A stretch of 22,300 nucleotides of DNA from Planctomycetaceae bacterium (GTDB taxonomy: Bacteria > Planctomycetota > Planctomycetia > Pirellulales > UBA1268): assembly GCA_005789975.1 (NCBI GenBank), contig SXWC01000177.1, positions 1-22,300 on the forward strand. The letters are read 5' to 3'. Below the pieces are notes generated by a model. It was given only the letters and a program-made list of their open reading frames with translations, had not been told where the DNA came from and did not search any database. Both the position numbers and the translations under genes were made by a program. This document shows positions 1-8,950 of this stretch, piece by piece. How positions within the stretch are numbered: the stretch's first letter is position 1; each line of letters begins with the position of its first letter.

Positions 1-1
1 C

Positions 2-1810
<1,809 letters not shown>

Positions 1811-1843
1811 CCTGCGACGCGTCGTGGCGACTCCGCCCTCGGG

Positions 1844-1877
1844 CCGGGAAGCCTCAGCGCGAGCGCGGGAATACGGG
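1844..1877 (+). repeat. Dispersed repeat, copy A (upstream of hicBA)
   Basis: Intergenic copy of a GGAAGCC...AGCG...CGGG element. It shares GGAAGCC, an AGCGC(A/G)AGCG-like core, and an ending of CGGG-A/T-AT-A/C-CGGG with copy C at 14305-14338, with about two bases of gap and several mismatches. It lies between fusA and hicB. The 10-base palindrome CGACGCGTCG (about 1814-1823) is also in this gap but is not followed by a T run. Confidence 0.5.
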
Positions 1878-1915
1878 TGTTAGGCTCCAAAAACGTACTC
1901 TCCGGAGACCGCCCC

Positions 1916-2131
1916 ATGACTCGCCATTTTCCGATCGTCATCGAACAAGACGCGAACGGCGTCTTTATCGTCGATTGCCCTTTGATTCAGGGCTGTCGGA
2001 GTTACGGCGTCACCATGGACGAGGCCATCACGAACATCCGCGAGGCCATCGAGGCGTGCCTTCCCGGCGAGGCTCCGGGGGAGAACACGACGTTCATCGG
2101 GATCAGAGATCTTGAAATTGCCGTGCCATGA
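1916..2131 (+). CDS. hicB: HicB-family antitoxin
   Basis: HicB antitoxins bind and neutralise the HicA mRNA-interferase toxin and usually repress their own operon. The 71-residue protein has the HicB pseudo-RNase-H fold signature: FPIVIEQDANGVFIVDCP, then a GCRSYG turn and the helix MDEAITNIREAIEACL. The frame opens upstream, but ATG 1916 is preferred because GGAG lies 8 bases before it and the family fold begins there. It is short and shows no obvious C-terminal DNA-binding domain. Its last four bases (ATGA, 2128-2131) overlap the start of the toxin gene, so the two are translationally coupled. The order is antitoxin first, the reverse of E. coli hicAB. Confidence 0.85.
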   Translation: MTRHFPIVIEQDANGVFIVDCPLIQGCRSYGVTMDEAITNIREAIEACLPGEAPGENTTFIGIRDLEIAVP

Positions 2132-2355
2132 GCAAGCGGCCGTCAATTTCGTTCCGAGACTTCATTGCTCGGATGAAAGATCTTGGATTCATCCCGGTCC
2201 GACAGAAAGGCTCGCATATTCGGTTCGAGCATGAAGACGGTCGGAAGACGACGGTCCCTGACCATGGAAGTAAGGATGTTCCTGTCGGGCTGATGAATAA
2301 GATCATTAGGCATGACCTGGAAATGGACATTGCCGATTTTCTCGAAGAAAAGTGA
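2128..2355 (+). CDS. hicA: HicA-family toxin (mRNA interferase)
   Basis: A 75-residue protein of the HicA/YcfA family, a double-stranded-RNA-binding-like fold that cleaves mRNA. Visible hallmarks are FRDFIARMKDLGF (first helix), then QKGSHIRFEHEDGRKTTVP, where the His of GSH is the conserved catalytic histidine, and a C-terminal helix ending in DIADFLEEK. The length is normal and no defect is visible, so the toxin is probably active and controlled by the upstream HicB. The start ATG overlaps the antitoxin stop by four bases. It belongs to a different HicA subgroup from the remnant at 13867-13938, so this is not a recent duplication within the window. Confidence 0.87.
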   Translation: MSKRPSISFRDFIARMKDLGFIPVRQKGSHIRFEHEDGRKTTVPDHGSKDVPVGLMNKIIRHDLEMDIADFLEEK

Positions 2356-2356
2356 A

Positions 2357-2381
2357 CGCTCGCTGCTTTGGGGCTTCCTGG
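2357..2381 (-). repeat. Dispersed repeat, copy D (inverted, downstream of hicA)
   Basis: Read on the minus strand this is CAGGAAGCCCCAAAGCAGCG, then AGCG. It resembles the CAGGAAGCCCGAAGCGCAAG stretch of copy C at 14304-14323. It starts one base after the hicA stop and runs opposite to copy A, which lies upstream of hicB. The match is imperfect, so the assignment is tentative. Confidence 0.4.
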
Positions 2382-2433
2382 GGCACCGCCGCCTATGCGT
2401 CGCATTCCCTTGACCGCGTGATACTCTTTTCTC

Positions 2434-3060
2434 ATGCGTCTCCTCCCGCTTCTCTTCGCGCTCGTCGCGGCGACGGCCGTCGTGGAGCCCCCTGCGGCGG
2501 CAGGAGATGCCGCGCCGTCGCGGCCGACGATGCGGCAACTGCCCGCCGCCGCCTCCCTCGAAGTGCCGCCGTCCGCCCGCGCTTTGGTCGATGCCCGGGC
2601 CGAGTTCGACCGCCGTTATCCGGGCCTGCTGGCTCGTGGTCGCACGACGGCCGGTGCTCTGCTCGTCGCCGACGCGCTGATCGAGGCGGCGGTCACGGAG
2701 GAGGATCGTGGCGTCAAGTGGTTCATGCTGGCCGAGGCCCGGCGGATGGCGGTGGCGTCGGGGAATGCGGCCGCGCTCGACCGGGCGGTCGTGCTGGCCT
2801 CGGCCACCTACGAGTTTGACGCCGTTGACGCCGAATACCGTGCGCTCAAGGAGATTCCGCTGCGGGTGCTGTCGCCGCAGCGGGCGGCGGACTTGGCCGA
2901 GGTTGCGGAGCGGGTGGCGGCGCGGGCTGTGGGCGACGGCCGCCGCGACCTCGCGATCTCGGCGCAGAATCTCGCGATCCGCGGTTGGCAGCGGGCCGGG
3001 CTCAGGGAGCCCGCGAAGCGTGCCGCGATCCGGCACGACGAGCTGCTCGTGCCGCGGTGA
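2434..3060 (+). CDS. Secreted planctomycete-type helical protein of unknown function
   Basis: A 208-residue protein with a signal peptide (MRLLPLLFALVAATAVVEPP, then AAAGDA, likely cleaved near residue 23-25), so it is exported. The mature part is Ala/Arg-rich and predicted helical. A stretch around residues 50-150 (AEFDRRYPG ... KWFMLAEARRMAVASGNAAA ... ATYEFDA) aligns by eye with the N-terminal half of the secreted protein at 16034-17485 (REIFQSDV ... KFALLQAAESLATKAGDAKI ... ELFQIDA). Both appear to carry the same helical repeat domain, which I know from many planctomycete secreted proteins but whose role is unknown. ATG 2434 is used because the signal peptide starts there; no strong ribosome binding site is seen. 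No catalytic motif is recognisable. Confidence 0.72.
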   Translation: MRLLPLLFALVAATAVVEPPAAAGDAAPSRPTMRQLPAAASLEVPPSARALVDARAEFDRRYPGLLARGRTTAGALLVADALIEAAVTEEDRGVKWFMLAEARRMAVASGNAAALDRAVVLASATYEFDAVDAEYRALKEIPLRVLSPQRAADLAEVAERVAARAVGDGRRDLAISAQNLAIRGWQRAGLREPAKRAAIRHDELLVPR

Positions 3061-3107
3061 GTTCGGCGGCCTCGAGGATGCCCCGGCGCGACCGCGGGGT
3101 AGACAAG

Positions 3108-3123
3108 CGGCGGATTGCCGCCG
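3108..3123. terminator. Candidate hairpin between convergent genes
   Basis: CGGCGG-ATTG-CCGCCG forms a perfect 6-bp GC stem with a 4-base loop in the 87-base gap between the convergent genes ending at 3060 and 3148. No T run follows on either strand, so it would be an imperfect intrinsic terminator or merely a structured spacer. Confidence 0.3.
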
Positions 3124-3147
3124 GCCCCGGAGGCATTTCACGCAGCG

Positions 3148-4128
3148 TCACGCTCGTTGAGCCTTCGCCCACGCGATCATCTCGGCGAGCCCGTCGCGGG
3201 TGGTGCGCGGGTGGAGAAAGCCCGCGGCCATGAGCTTGTCGCACGGGAAGACGGTGGTCTCCCTGAGGGCCCGCAAGCGGGAGGTGGTGAGCGGGAAGTC
3301 ACGGCCGCTCACGGCTTCGATCGCGTCGCCCACTGGTGCCGCCAGGGTCGCGAGCCATGCGGGGATGCGTCTCGGGGAGGGAGCTCCGGCCAGTTCGGCG
3401 ATCGTGGTCGCGAGTTCAGCGAGGGAGAGCTTGCCCCGGTCCGACACGTTGAAAACCTCGCACCCCCGCTCCCCCCTCGTGGCCGCAAACTCGATTGCCG
3501 CGCAGAGATTGTCGAGCGAAACGAGCGACTTCCGGGTCTCGCCGCCGCCAATCAGGCAGGGCTTGCCGGCGAGAATCTGCCGCACGAACGCGGCAAGATT
3601 GGCCTCGTTCCCCGGGCCAAACACCGGCGCCGGTCGGAGGATCACGGCTGAGCGGCCGGGGGCCGCCGCCGCCCACTCCCGCACGGCCATCTCCGCCTCG
3701 GCCTTCGACCGTCCATAGGCCGCCGTCTGTTCCGCCGGGGCGGCCTCCGTCGTCGGGCCGTCGCCCGCCGCCACGGCCTTGATCGAACTGAGCAACACGA
3801 AGCGTTCAACACCGCGGCGGCCCGCCCAATCGAGCCATTCCCGCGTGCAGCCGACGTTCACCTTGGTGAAGTCATCGATGGCGGCCTGCGTGGGCCGGGG
3901 CACATGCTGCTTCACCTCGAGATGCACGATCGCCAGCGTGTCAGCGATCGCCGGCTGCGGGGCCGCCGCCGGATCGAGCAGGGAGGAGCGAGCCAGGCTG
4001 CTCCATCCCGTGGGCAAATGCTGCGGCGGCTCACGGCCTGTGCCAACGCCCACATGCCCCTGGGCCGCGAGCCATTGGCAGAGGCGGCGGCCGACAAACC
4101 CGCGGGCGCCGGTGACAAGCAGTTTCAT
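3148..4128 (-). CDS. NAD(P)-dependent sugar-nucleotide epimerase/reductase (WbpV-like)
   Basis: An extended short-chain dehydrogenase of about 326 residues acting on NDP-sugars in the cytoplasm. The Rossmann glycine motif TGARGFVG is at residues 6-13. The catalytic pair sits in YGRSK (Tyr138, Lys142), with SSIK at about 114-117 and LRPAPVFGPGN further on. The SSIK...YGRSKAEAE pattern resembles WbpV-type enzymes, which reduce the 4-keto group of UDP-4-keto-6-deoxy-GlcNAc, the product of WbpM-type dehydratases. A WbpM-type dehydratase lies at 6988-8922, so this enzyme could act after it; that link is inference. Plain UDP-glucose 4-epimerase is an alternative. ATG 4128 is chosen because the Rossmann strand (MKLLVTGA) begins there; ATG 4137 is also possible. 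It is on the strand opposite to the main operon. Confidence 0.82.
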   Translation of the reverse strand: MKLLVTGARGFVGRRLCQWLAAQGHVGVGTGREPPQHLPTGWSSLARSSLLDPAAAPQPAIADTLAIVHLEVKQHVPRPTQAAIDDFTKVNVGCTREWLDWAGRRGVERFVLLSSIKAVAAGDGPTTEAAPAEQTAAYGRSKAEAEMAVREWAAAAPGRSAVILRPAPVFGPGNEANLAAFVRQILAGKPCLIGGGETRKSLVSLDNLCAAIEFAATRGERGCEVFNVSDRGKLSLAELATTIAELAGAPSPRRIPAWLATLAAPVGDAIEAVSGRDFPLTTSRLRALRETTVFPCDKLMAAGFLHPRTTRDGLAEMIAWAKAQRA

Positions 4129-4198
4129 GCCCGACATTCTAGCCGCCCGACCACCCACCTGGGCCGCCGCGGCAGCCCGTGTGATGGTCCCTTGGCGG

Positions 4199-4645
4199 TT
4201 ATCGGCCGTAGAAGTGCGAGTAGTTCATAAAGGTCGCCCGGTGGCCGGTCGGGCGGATCGACTCGTCGATCTGGCGACCCGACGTGTCCCTCCCGATCTG
4301 CTGCACCTGATTCTGCAACCGGCTCATCTGTCGCCGCTGGTTCAGTTGCTCGATCTGCTGCTGCTGCTGCTGCACCTGGGGCTGCACCACCGTCTGGTAG
4401 ATGTTCTGGGACTGGAGTGGGTTGTACCCCTGCTGTTGGAGCTGCATGTAGGGGCTCACCGCGGGCCGACGGTAGTTGTTCGAGAAGGGGAGATCTCCGC
4501 CCTGTCCGCTACCGCTCACGCCGGCCGAATACGACAGCCTGGCGGGCTGGGCCTCGGCCTGCTGGGTTCCGAGCAGGGCGGTCACCGCGGTCAGGGCGGC
4601 GAACATCATGCCACGGCCCGCCATGTTTTCGATTCGTCCGAGCAT
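4199..4645 (-). CDS. Secreted Gln-rich hypothetical protein
   Basis: A 148-residue protein with a signal peptide (hydrophobic MMFAALTAVTALLG, cleavage likely after QQAEA). The mature chain is low-complexity and Gln-rich, with QPQVQQQQQQIEQLNQRRQM near the middle and a short conserved-looking end, FMNYSHFYGR. The Gln run and following heptad-like segment could form a coiled coil. ATG 4645 is preferred because GAGG lies about 7 bases upstream. It lies just downstream of, and on the same strand as, the polysaccharide export gene (68 bases between that stop and this start), so it may be co-transcribed with it. No family function is recognised; an envelope or matrix role is a guess. Confidence 0.6.
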   Translation of the reverse strand: MLGRIENMAGRGMMFAALTAVTALLGTQQAEAQPARLSYSAGVSGSGQGGDLPFSNNYRRPAVSPYMQLQQQGYNPLQSQNIYQTVVQPQVQQQQQQIEQLNQRRQMSRLQNQVQQIGRDTSGRQIDESIRPTGHRATFMNYSHFYGR

Positions 4646-4712
4646 TTGGAAACCTCGTGGTCGCAACGTCGCCGTCAGCAAAAATGTATCCCGGTGATGG
4701 TGCCTCGATCAA

Positions 4713-6092
4713 TCATTCGGCGGTCGCCTTGGGCATCTCCGCCTCATACCGGCTCACCACCTGATCCATGAGGGCCTTCACGACGGCCTTCATGACCGGC
4801 TTGTCGGAGATCCAGGCTGCGAACTGCTCGCCATGGGCACCGTAGGCATCCCGCAGCCACACCGGGGCTTCGGTCAGCAACCAGGCCCGGAAGAGCAGCC
4901 ACTGGGGGTTGTGCTCGCCGTAGACCTCGCGAGCCACCCAGCAGAAGCCGGCGTTCGGGTTGAAGCCGAACGGGAAGCGGTTGATCTGCTGCACGAGGCT
5001 CGTGCCGAGCAGCGTGAAGCCGAAGATCCGTTCGAACGGGGCGGTGATCTTGCCGATGATGCTGTCCGCGGCGATCCACTGATCCTGAGCGATGAACACC
5101 CGGTCGCCCGGCAGAATCTGGTAGTTGGTGGCCGTCGAGCCCCCCTTCATGATCGCCTCGATGTCCACCGGCAGGATCTGGTCGCAGCCCACGCCCGACG
5201 GGGCCGGTCGGGCGATCCACATGTCCTTGCTCGAGAGCCTTGAAATGCCGTTGATCTGGGAGATCGCGTCGAGCACCGTCTCGTTGCCGGTCACCGGGAA
5301 CCGGGCGATGTTGTCGCCGAAGCCGGCGCCCTCGGTCACGACGTAATAGACCTTCGAGTTGTAGGCGAAGACGTCGATGCTCACGAGCGGAGCGTCGAGG
5401 TAGTTGCCGAGGTGCTTTTCGATCGCCACCTTGGCCTCGTCGAGCGTCAGGCCCGTTACGAAGACGCTGCCGTAGGTGCCGAGATTGATCGTGCCGTCCG
5501 GGCCCACGAGATGCTCTCCGGCGATCTGCTGCTGGCCGGCTGCCTGTGCGAGCGTCAGCGACACCTGCGGCTCCTTGAGCACCCGCTTCAGGTGTTTGAA
5601 GACGGCGTCCTGGGCCTCTTCGAGCGACTGATTGCCCACCATCACCTTGCCGTACGAAGGCCCGAGATCGAGCATCCCGCCCGGCTCAACCACGTAGAGC
5701 CCGTTGATCGGCTGTTCGAGGAGCGTGCCCTCCACGATCACCTGGAGCGTGTCGAACGACTGAATCTTGAACGGGGGCTTGGGCACCACCCGCAGCGCGT
5801 CGATCAGCAGGATGTCCGGCGGTTCGATCACGTAGGCCGGCAGCGTGATCTTTGCCAGTTCCTTGGCCGGCATCCGCTCCGGTTCCGTGGGGCACTGGGC
5901 GTCGAGCATCACCTGCTGGGTGGTCGATCGCTGCGGCCGGCCGTAGATGCTGCAGCCGGACACCTGGGCCATCACGGCCGCGATCGCCAGGAATCTGCCC
6001 ACACGGCCGGTCCAAAAGCCCCGCCCGGGCCGCCATAGCGACGACCTCCGGGGCTTTTTTCCGGCTGTTTCGAGCGTCGTGTCGCTGGGCAT
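4713..6092 (-). CDS. Outer-membrane polysaccharide export lipoprotein (Wza/OPX family)
   Basis: A 459-residue member of the Wza-type polysaccharide export family, which forms the outer-membrane exit channel for capsule or exopolysaccharide. The N-terminus has a basic stretch (GKKPRRSSLWRPGRG), a hydrophobic segment and a lipobox VSGC (Cys47), so it should be a lipoprotein. The export domain is partly duplicated: residues ~131-182 (GLYVVEPGGMLDLG ... LTLA) and ~192-242 (GEHLVGPDGTINLG ... IDVF) align with each other. A SLBB-like region follows (about 245-340). The C-terminus (from Cys384, CWVAREVYGEHNP) resembles the CFI-box type domain. ATG 6092 is chosen for the AAGGAG site at 6099-6104. The gene is divergent from the NusG-like gene; no partner kinase (Wzc) is in the window. 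Confidence 0.88.
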   Translation of the reverse strand: MPSDTTLETAGKKPRRSSLWRPGRGFWTGRVGRFLAIAAVMAQVSGCSIYGRPQRSTTQQVMLDAQCPTEPERMPAKELAKITLPAYVIEPPDILLIDALRVVPKPPFKIQSFDTLQVIVEGTLLEQPINGLYVVEPGGMLDLGPSYGKVMVGNQSLEEAQDAVFKHLKRVLKEPQVSLTLAQAAGQQQIAGEHLVGPDGTINLGTYGSVFVTGLTLDEAKVAIEKHLGNYLDAPLVSIDVFAYNSKVYYVVTEGAGFGDNIARFPVTGNETVLDAISQINGISRLSSKDMWIARPAPSGVGCDQILPVDIEAIMKGGSTATNYQILPGDRVFIAQDQWIAADSIIGKITAPFERIFGFTLLGTSLVQQINRFPFGFNPNAGFCWVAREVYGEHNPQWLLFRAWLLTEAPVWLRDAYGAHGEQFAAWISDKPVMKAVVKALMDQVVSRYEAEMPKATAE

Positions 6093-6098
6093 GGCAGA

Positions 6099-6104
6099 CT
6101 CCTT
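6099..6104 (-). promoter_or_regulatory. Ribosome binding site of the export lipoprotein gene
   Basis: AAGGAG on the minus strand, 6 bases before ATG 6092. It decides the start in favour of 6092 over the further upstream in-frame start at 6206. Confidence 0.7.
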
Positions 6105-6121
6105 ACGACCGGCAGGGTCGT
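6105..6121. promoter_or_regulatory. Inverted repeat next to the export gene ribosome binding site
   Basis: ACGACC-GGCAG-GGTCGT is a perfect 6-bp inverted repeat touching the AAGGAG site of the export gene. It could be an operator half-site pair or a leader hairpin affecting translation. This is inferred from position only. Confidence 0.3.
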
Positions 6122-6217
6122 TGCAATCGTTTTTATCGGCAGATTCGACCGGCAAACTTTGCCCTTCATTCCGAACGGGGGAGGGGGCGGTCGGCGAGAT
6201 TCCCACGAGAAAGCTGC

Positions 6218-6237
6218 AGGGCGGGCGACATCGCCCT
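6218..6237. promoter_or_regulatory. Leader hairpin 1 before the NusG-like gene
   Basis: AGGGCG-(8)-CGCCCT can pair as a 6-bp stem; a competing inner stem GGGCG-ACAT-CGCCC overlaps it. It is followed by TAAAG. It may be part of the 5' leader of the operon. Confidence 0.3.
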
Positions 6238-6282
6238 TAAAGAGACGTAAACTCGGTCCGGGGCAGCGGTTCGTCGCAGCGA

Positions 6283-6314
6283 GTGACCACTGGGGGCAGG
6301 GATTCCCTTGTCAC
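6283..6314. promoter_or_regulatory. Nested inverted repeat before the NusG-like gene
   Basis: An outer pair GTGAC...GTCAC (6283-6287 and 6310-6314) encloses the near-palindrome AGGGATTCCCT. It lies about 80 bases before ATG 6396. It could be an operator or an RNA structure; the sequence alone does not decide. Confidence 0.3.
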
Positions 6315-6395
6315 CCAGGAGAACGGAGTTTGCGCGGCCTGCCACCGACCGAGTGATTGCCGTCAAGCGATGATCCTGCGTCGAAACTCCTTCCC

Positions 6396-6968
6396 ATGCC
6401 CATCTTGCCCAAGCAACGGGATATCTTCCCGGCCGATCTGCTCGACGAGGCGGGCGGACCGGCGGGCCGAGGCGTTGGCGACGCGGCACACTGGGTCGCC
6501 TTCTACACGCTCGCCCGCCGCGAGAAAGACCTCATGCGGAAACTGGAGGCGGCCGGGGTGCCGTTCTACTCCCCGCTGGTCAGGCGGCGGCTGCATTCCG
6601 CCGGCGGCCGTGTCCGCAGTTCATTCGTCCCACTCTTCCCAGGCTACGTCTTCGCACCGGTTGACGACGAGCAGCGTCGGGCCGCTCTGGCCACCAACTC
6701 GGTCGCCCGCTGGCTTTCCATCGCCGACGAGCGAATGCTTGTCTGCGACCTGCGGGCGATCAAGCGGCTCATCGACACCGACAAACCGCTCACGCCCGAG
6801 GCCAGGCTCGAACCAGGTCAGTCGGTCCGCGTACGGAGTGGGCCGATGCGCGGCATGGAGGGAGTGGTCGTCAAGCGGCGGGGTCAGGAGCGGCTGCTCG
6901 TCGCCGTGCGGTTTCTCAACCAGGGCGCCTCGATCGAGCTCGAAGATGTCGATGTGGAACGTCTATAG
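6396..6968 (+). CDS. NusG-paralogue transcription antitermination factor (RfaH/UpxY-like)
   Basis: Specialised NusG paralogues bind RNA polymerase and help it read through long polysaccharide operons. The 190-residue protein has an NGN domain (about 32-130: HWVAFYTLARREKDLMRKL, then PLFPGYVFAPVD) and a C-terminal KOW domain (about 138-185: LEPGQSVRVRSGPMRGMEGV). The start is uncertain: no good ribosome binding site is present at ATG 6396 or at the in-frame TTG 6357, which directly follows a stop. I chose 6396 because MPILPKQRDIFPADLL matches the start I associate with planctomycete members of this family. It is the first gene of the plus-strand operon, the usual position of such regulators in surface-polysaccharide loci, so it probably acts on this operon. 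Confidence 0.87.
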   Translation: MPILPKQRDIFPADLLDEAGGPAGRGVGDAAHWVAFYTLARREKDLMRKLEAAGVPFYSPLVRRRLHSAGGRVRSSFVPLFPGYVFAPVDDEQRRAALATNSVARWLSIADERMLVCDLRAIKRLIDTDKPLTPEARLEPGQSVRVRSGPMRGMEGVVVKRRGQERLLVAVRFLNQGASIELEDVDVERL

Positions 6969-6987
6969 GTTTGCATAGGAAGCAATC

Positions 6988-8922
6988 ATGAACATGCCTG
7001 TGCCCAAATCCGCGATCGCGTTCCGGACCATGAGCCGCCGCGCGCTGGTCCTGCTGGCGGTGCACGCGGTCGTTTTCTTCGCGGCCTTCTTCATCGCCTT
7101 CTTCATCCGCAGCGATTTCACCCTCGAAAAAAGCTGGCTGGAGACGTTTTCCGCGGCGGTCTTCGGCGTGGTCGCCGTGAAGTTGGTGGTGTTTTACGCA
7201 CTCGGACTGTGTCATGTCTCGTGGGGCCGGGTCGCCTTCGGCGATCTCTCCGCGCTGCTCCGGGCCGCGACGCTCTCAATGCTTCTGCTCACCGCCTTCG
7301 ACAATCTGGTGGTGTCAACCGAGTGGGTGCCGTGGTTGCCGCGGGTGCGGCGCAGCGTGATCCTGCTCGATTGGGCGGCCACGATCATGCTCGTCGGCGG
7401 CCTCCGCACCGTCTGGCGAAGCCTCCGGGAGGAACTTCGCCCATACCTCACCGGCAAGGCCGCGAAGTCGATCCTCATCGTGGGCGCCGATCATTCCGGC
7501 GAGATGATCGCCCGCAACCTCCTGGCCGTCTCCCATGAGCCCTACTTCATCGTCGGCTTCATGGACGACGATCCCCGGCTCAAGCACACGCGGGTCGGTG
7601 GTTTCGAGGTTTTGGGAGCGATCGACCAGACCGCCGTGGAGGCGGCCCGGCGGGGCGTGGACGAGGTGATCGTGCAGTCCGGCCAACTCTCCGGCAAGGC
7701 GTTTCGTCGCCTGCTCGATGGCTGCACCGAGGCGGGCATCGCGGTGAAGGTGCTCCCCGGAATCGACGAGCTGCTCAGTGACAAGCAAGACCCGTCTCAC
7801 ATCCGGCTGCGGCCCGTCGAAATCAAAGACTTGCTCCGCCGTGATGCCGTGAGGCTCGACGAAACCGCCATCAGCGCGCTCATCGAGGGCCGCACGGTGT
7901 TGGTCACCGGGGCGGGGGGCTCGATCGGCGCGGAGATCTGCCGCCAGATCGTCCGCTTCAGGCCGAAGACGCTGCTCATGGTCGAGCAGGCCGAAAACTC
8001 CCTGTTCCGGGTGGAGCAGGAGTTTTCCAGCCGCAGCCCCAGGCCCGAGTTCGTGCCGCTGATCGCCGACATCACCGACGAACGGCGGATGGAGCAGATC
8101 CTGACGAGGTATTCGCCGGAGGTGATTTTCCATGCCGCGGCGCACAAGCACGTGCCCATGATGGAGTGGAATCCGGCCGAAGCCATCAAGAACAACGTGT
8201 TCGGCACGCGGCTTCTCGCCAGGCTCGCCGATCAGCACGGCGTCCGGGAGTTCGTCGCGATTTCGACCGACAAGGCGGTGAACCCCACGAGCGTCATGGG
8301 CTGCTCGAAGCTGCTCGCCGAGCGATTTCTGCAGGCAATGTCGAAGACTTCGCAGACGAAGTTCGTCGTCGTCCGGTTTGGCAACGTGCTGGCGAGCAAC
8401 GGCAGCGTCGTGCCGACCTTCCAGGAACAGATCCGCCGCGGCGGCCCGATCACGGTCACCCACCCCGGGATCGAGCGCTACTTCATGACGATCCCGGAAG
8501 CCTCGCAGCTCGTCCTGCAGTCCGCCACGATGGGTGACGGGGGCGAGATCTTCGTCCTCGACATGGGGGAGAGCGTGAAGATCGTGGACCTCGCCCGCGA
8601 CCTGATCGCGCTCTCCGGACTCGAGCAAGACGACATCGAGATCGTGTTCACGGGGCTGCGGCCGGGCGAGAAGCTCTTCGAAGAGCTCTACTTTCAGGAC
8701 GAGCGGCGGACGGCCACGCGCCACGCAAAGGTGTTCTGTGCCCACCATCGGCCCGTGGGAATCGCCGAGGTCGAGGGGGTGTTCGACGAGCTCGCCGAAG
8801 TGATCGACGAGCGGCCCGAGGTGGTCCGGGCGCGGCTTCGCGACCTCGTTCCCGAGTATTCCGTCGAGTCTTTCGAAAACGTGTCCGAGCCGATGCCCAC
8901 GCAGCGGACCCACGCCAAGTGA
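6988..8922 (+). CDS. Membrane-bound UDP-sugar 4,6-dehydratase (PglF/WbpM/CapD family)
   Basis: A 644-residue enzyme of the WbpM/PglF/FlaA1-like family, which converts UDP-GlcNAc to UDP-4-keto-6-deoxy-GlcNAc. The N-terminus has about four membrane segments (residues ~18-140, e.g. AVHAVVFFAAFFIAFFI). A CoA-binding-type Rossmann domain follows (from SILIVGADHSGE, about 161-265), then the catalytic SDR domain with TGAGGSIGAE (307-316), AAHKHVPMMEWNP and STDKAVNPTSVMGCSK. The usual Tyr of YxxxK is Met437 (MxxxK, Lys441), which is normal for this family. ATG 6988 has AGGA-type bases upstream and lies 19 bases after the NusG-like gene. The next gene, a DegT aminotransferase, is the expected following step. 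Confidence 0.93.
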   Translation: MNMPVPKSAIAFRTMSRRALVLLAVHAVVFFAAFFIAFFIRSDFTLEKSWLETFSAAVFGVVAVKLVVFYALGLCHVSWGRVAFGDLSALLRAATLSMLLLTAFDNLVVSTEWVPWLPRVRRSVILLDWAATIMLVGGLRTVWRSLREELRPYLTGKAAKSILIVGADHSGEMIARNLLAVSHEPYFIVGFMDDDPRLKHTRVGGFEVLGAIDQTAVEAARRGVDEVIVQSGQLSGKAFRRLLDGCTEAGIAVKVLPGIDELLSDKQDPSHIRLRPVEIKDLLRRDAVRLDETAISALIEGRTVLVTGAGGSIGAEICRQIVRFRPKTLLMVEQAENSLFRVEQEFSSRSPRPEFVPLIADITDERRMEQILTRYSPEVIFHAAAHKHVPMMEWNPAEAIKNNVFGTRLLARLADQHGVREFVAISTDKAVNPTSVMGCSKLLAERFLQAMSKTSQTKFVVVRFGNVLASNGSVVPTFQEQIRRGGPITVTHPGIERYFMTIPEASQLVLQSATMGDGGEIFVLDMGESVKIVDLARDLIALSGLEQDDIEIVFTGLRPGEKLFEELYFQDERRTATRHAKVFCAHHRPVGIAEVEGVFDELAEVIDERPEVVRARLRDLVPEYSVESFENVSEPMPTQRTHAK

Positions 8923-8950
8923 GGTCCTGTCAGCCGGACTGCCCACGACC

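Larger units (their letters stand above)
6093..6395. promoter_or_regulatory. Divergent control region between the export gene and the NusG-led operon
   Basis: This is the only gene-free stretch of about 300 bases. It must hold the promoters of both transcription units. I could not pick convincing -35/-10 pairs in this GC-rich background, and I found no ops/JUMPstart GGCGGTAG sequence. It contains the AAGGAG site of the export gene and three inverted repeats, listed separately. A short overlapping frame opening at 6283 has no support as a gene. Confidence 0.6.

Noticed and set aside
1811..1843. Palindrome CGACGCGTCG after fusA as an intrinsic terminator
   Set aside because: It has no loop and no T run follows. 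I see no convincing terminator for fusA here.
6122..6395. JUMPstart/ops element for the NusG-like factor
   Set aside because: The GGCGGTAG core is not present on either strand in the part I read.
6283..6978. Plus-strand frame of 231 codons overlapping the NusG-like gene
   Set aside because: Ser/Arg/Pro-rich alternative frame of a gene with clear NGN and KOW domains.
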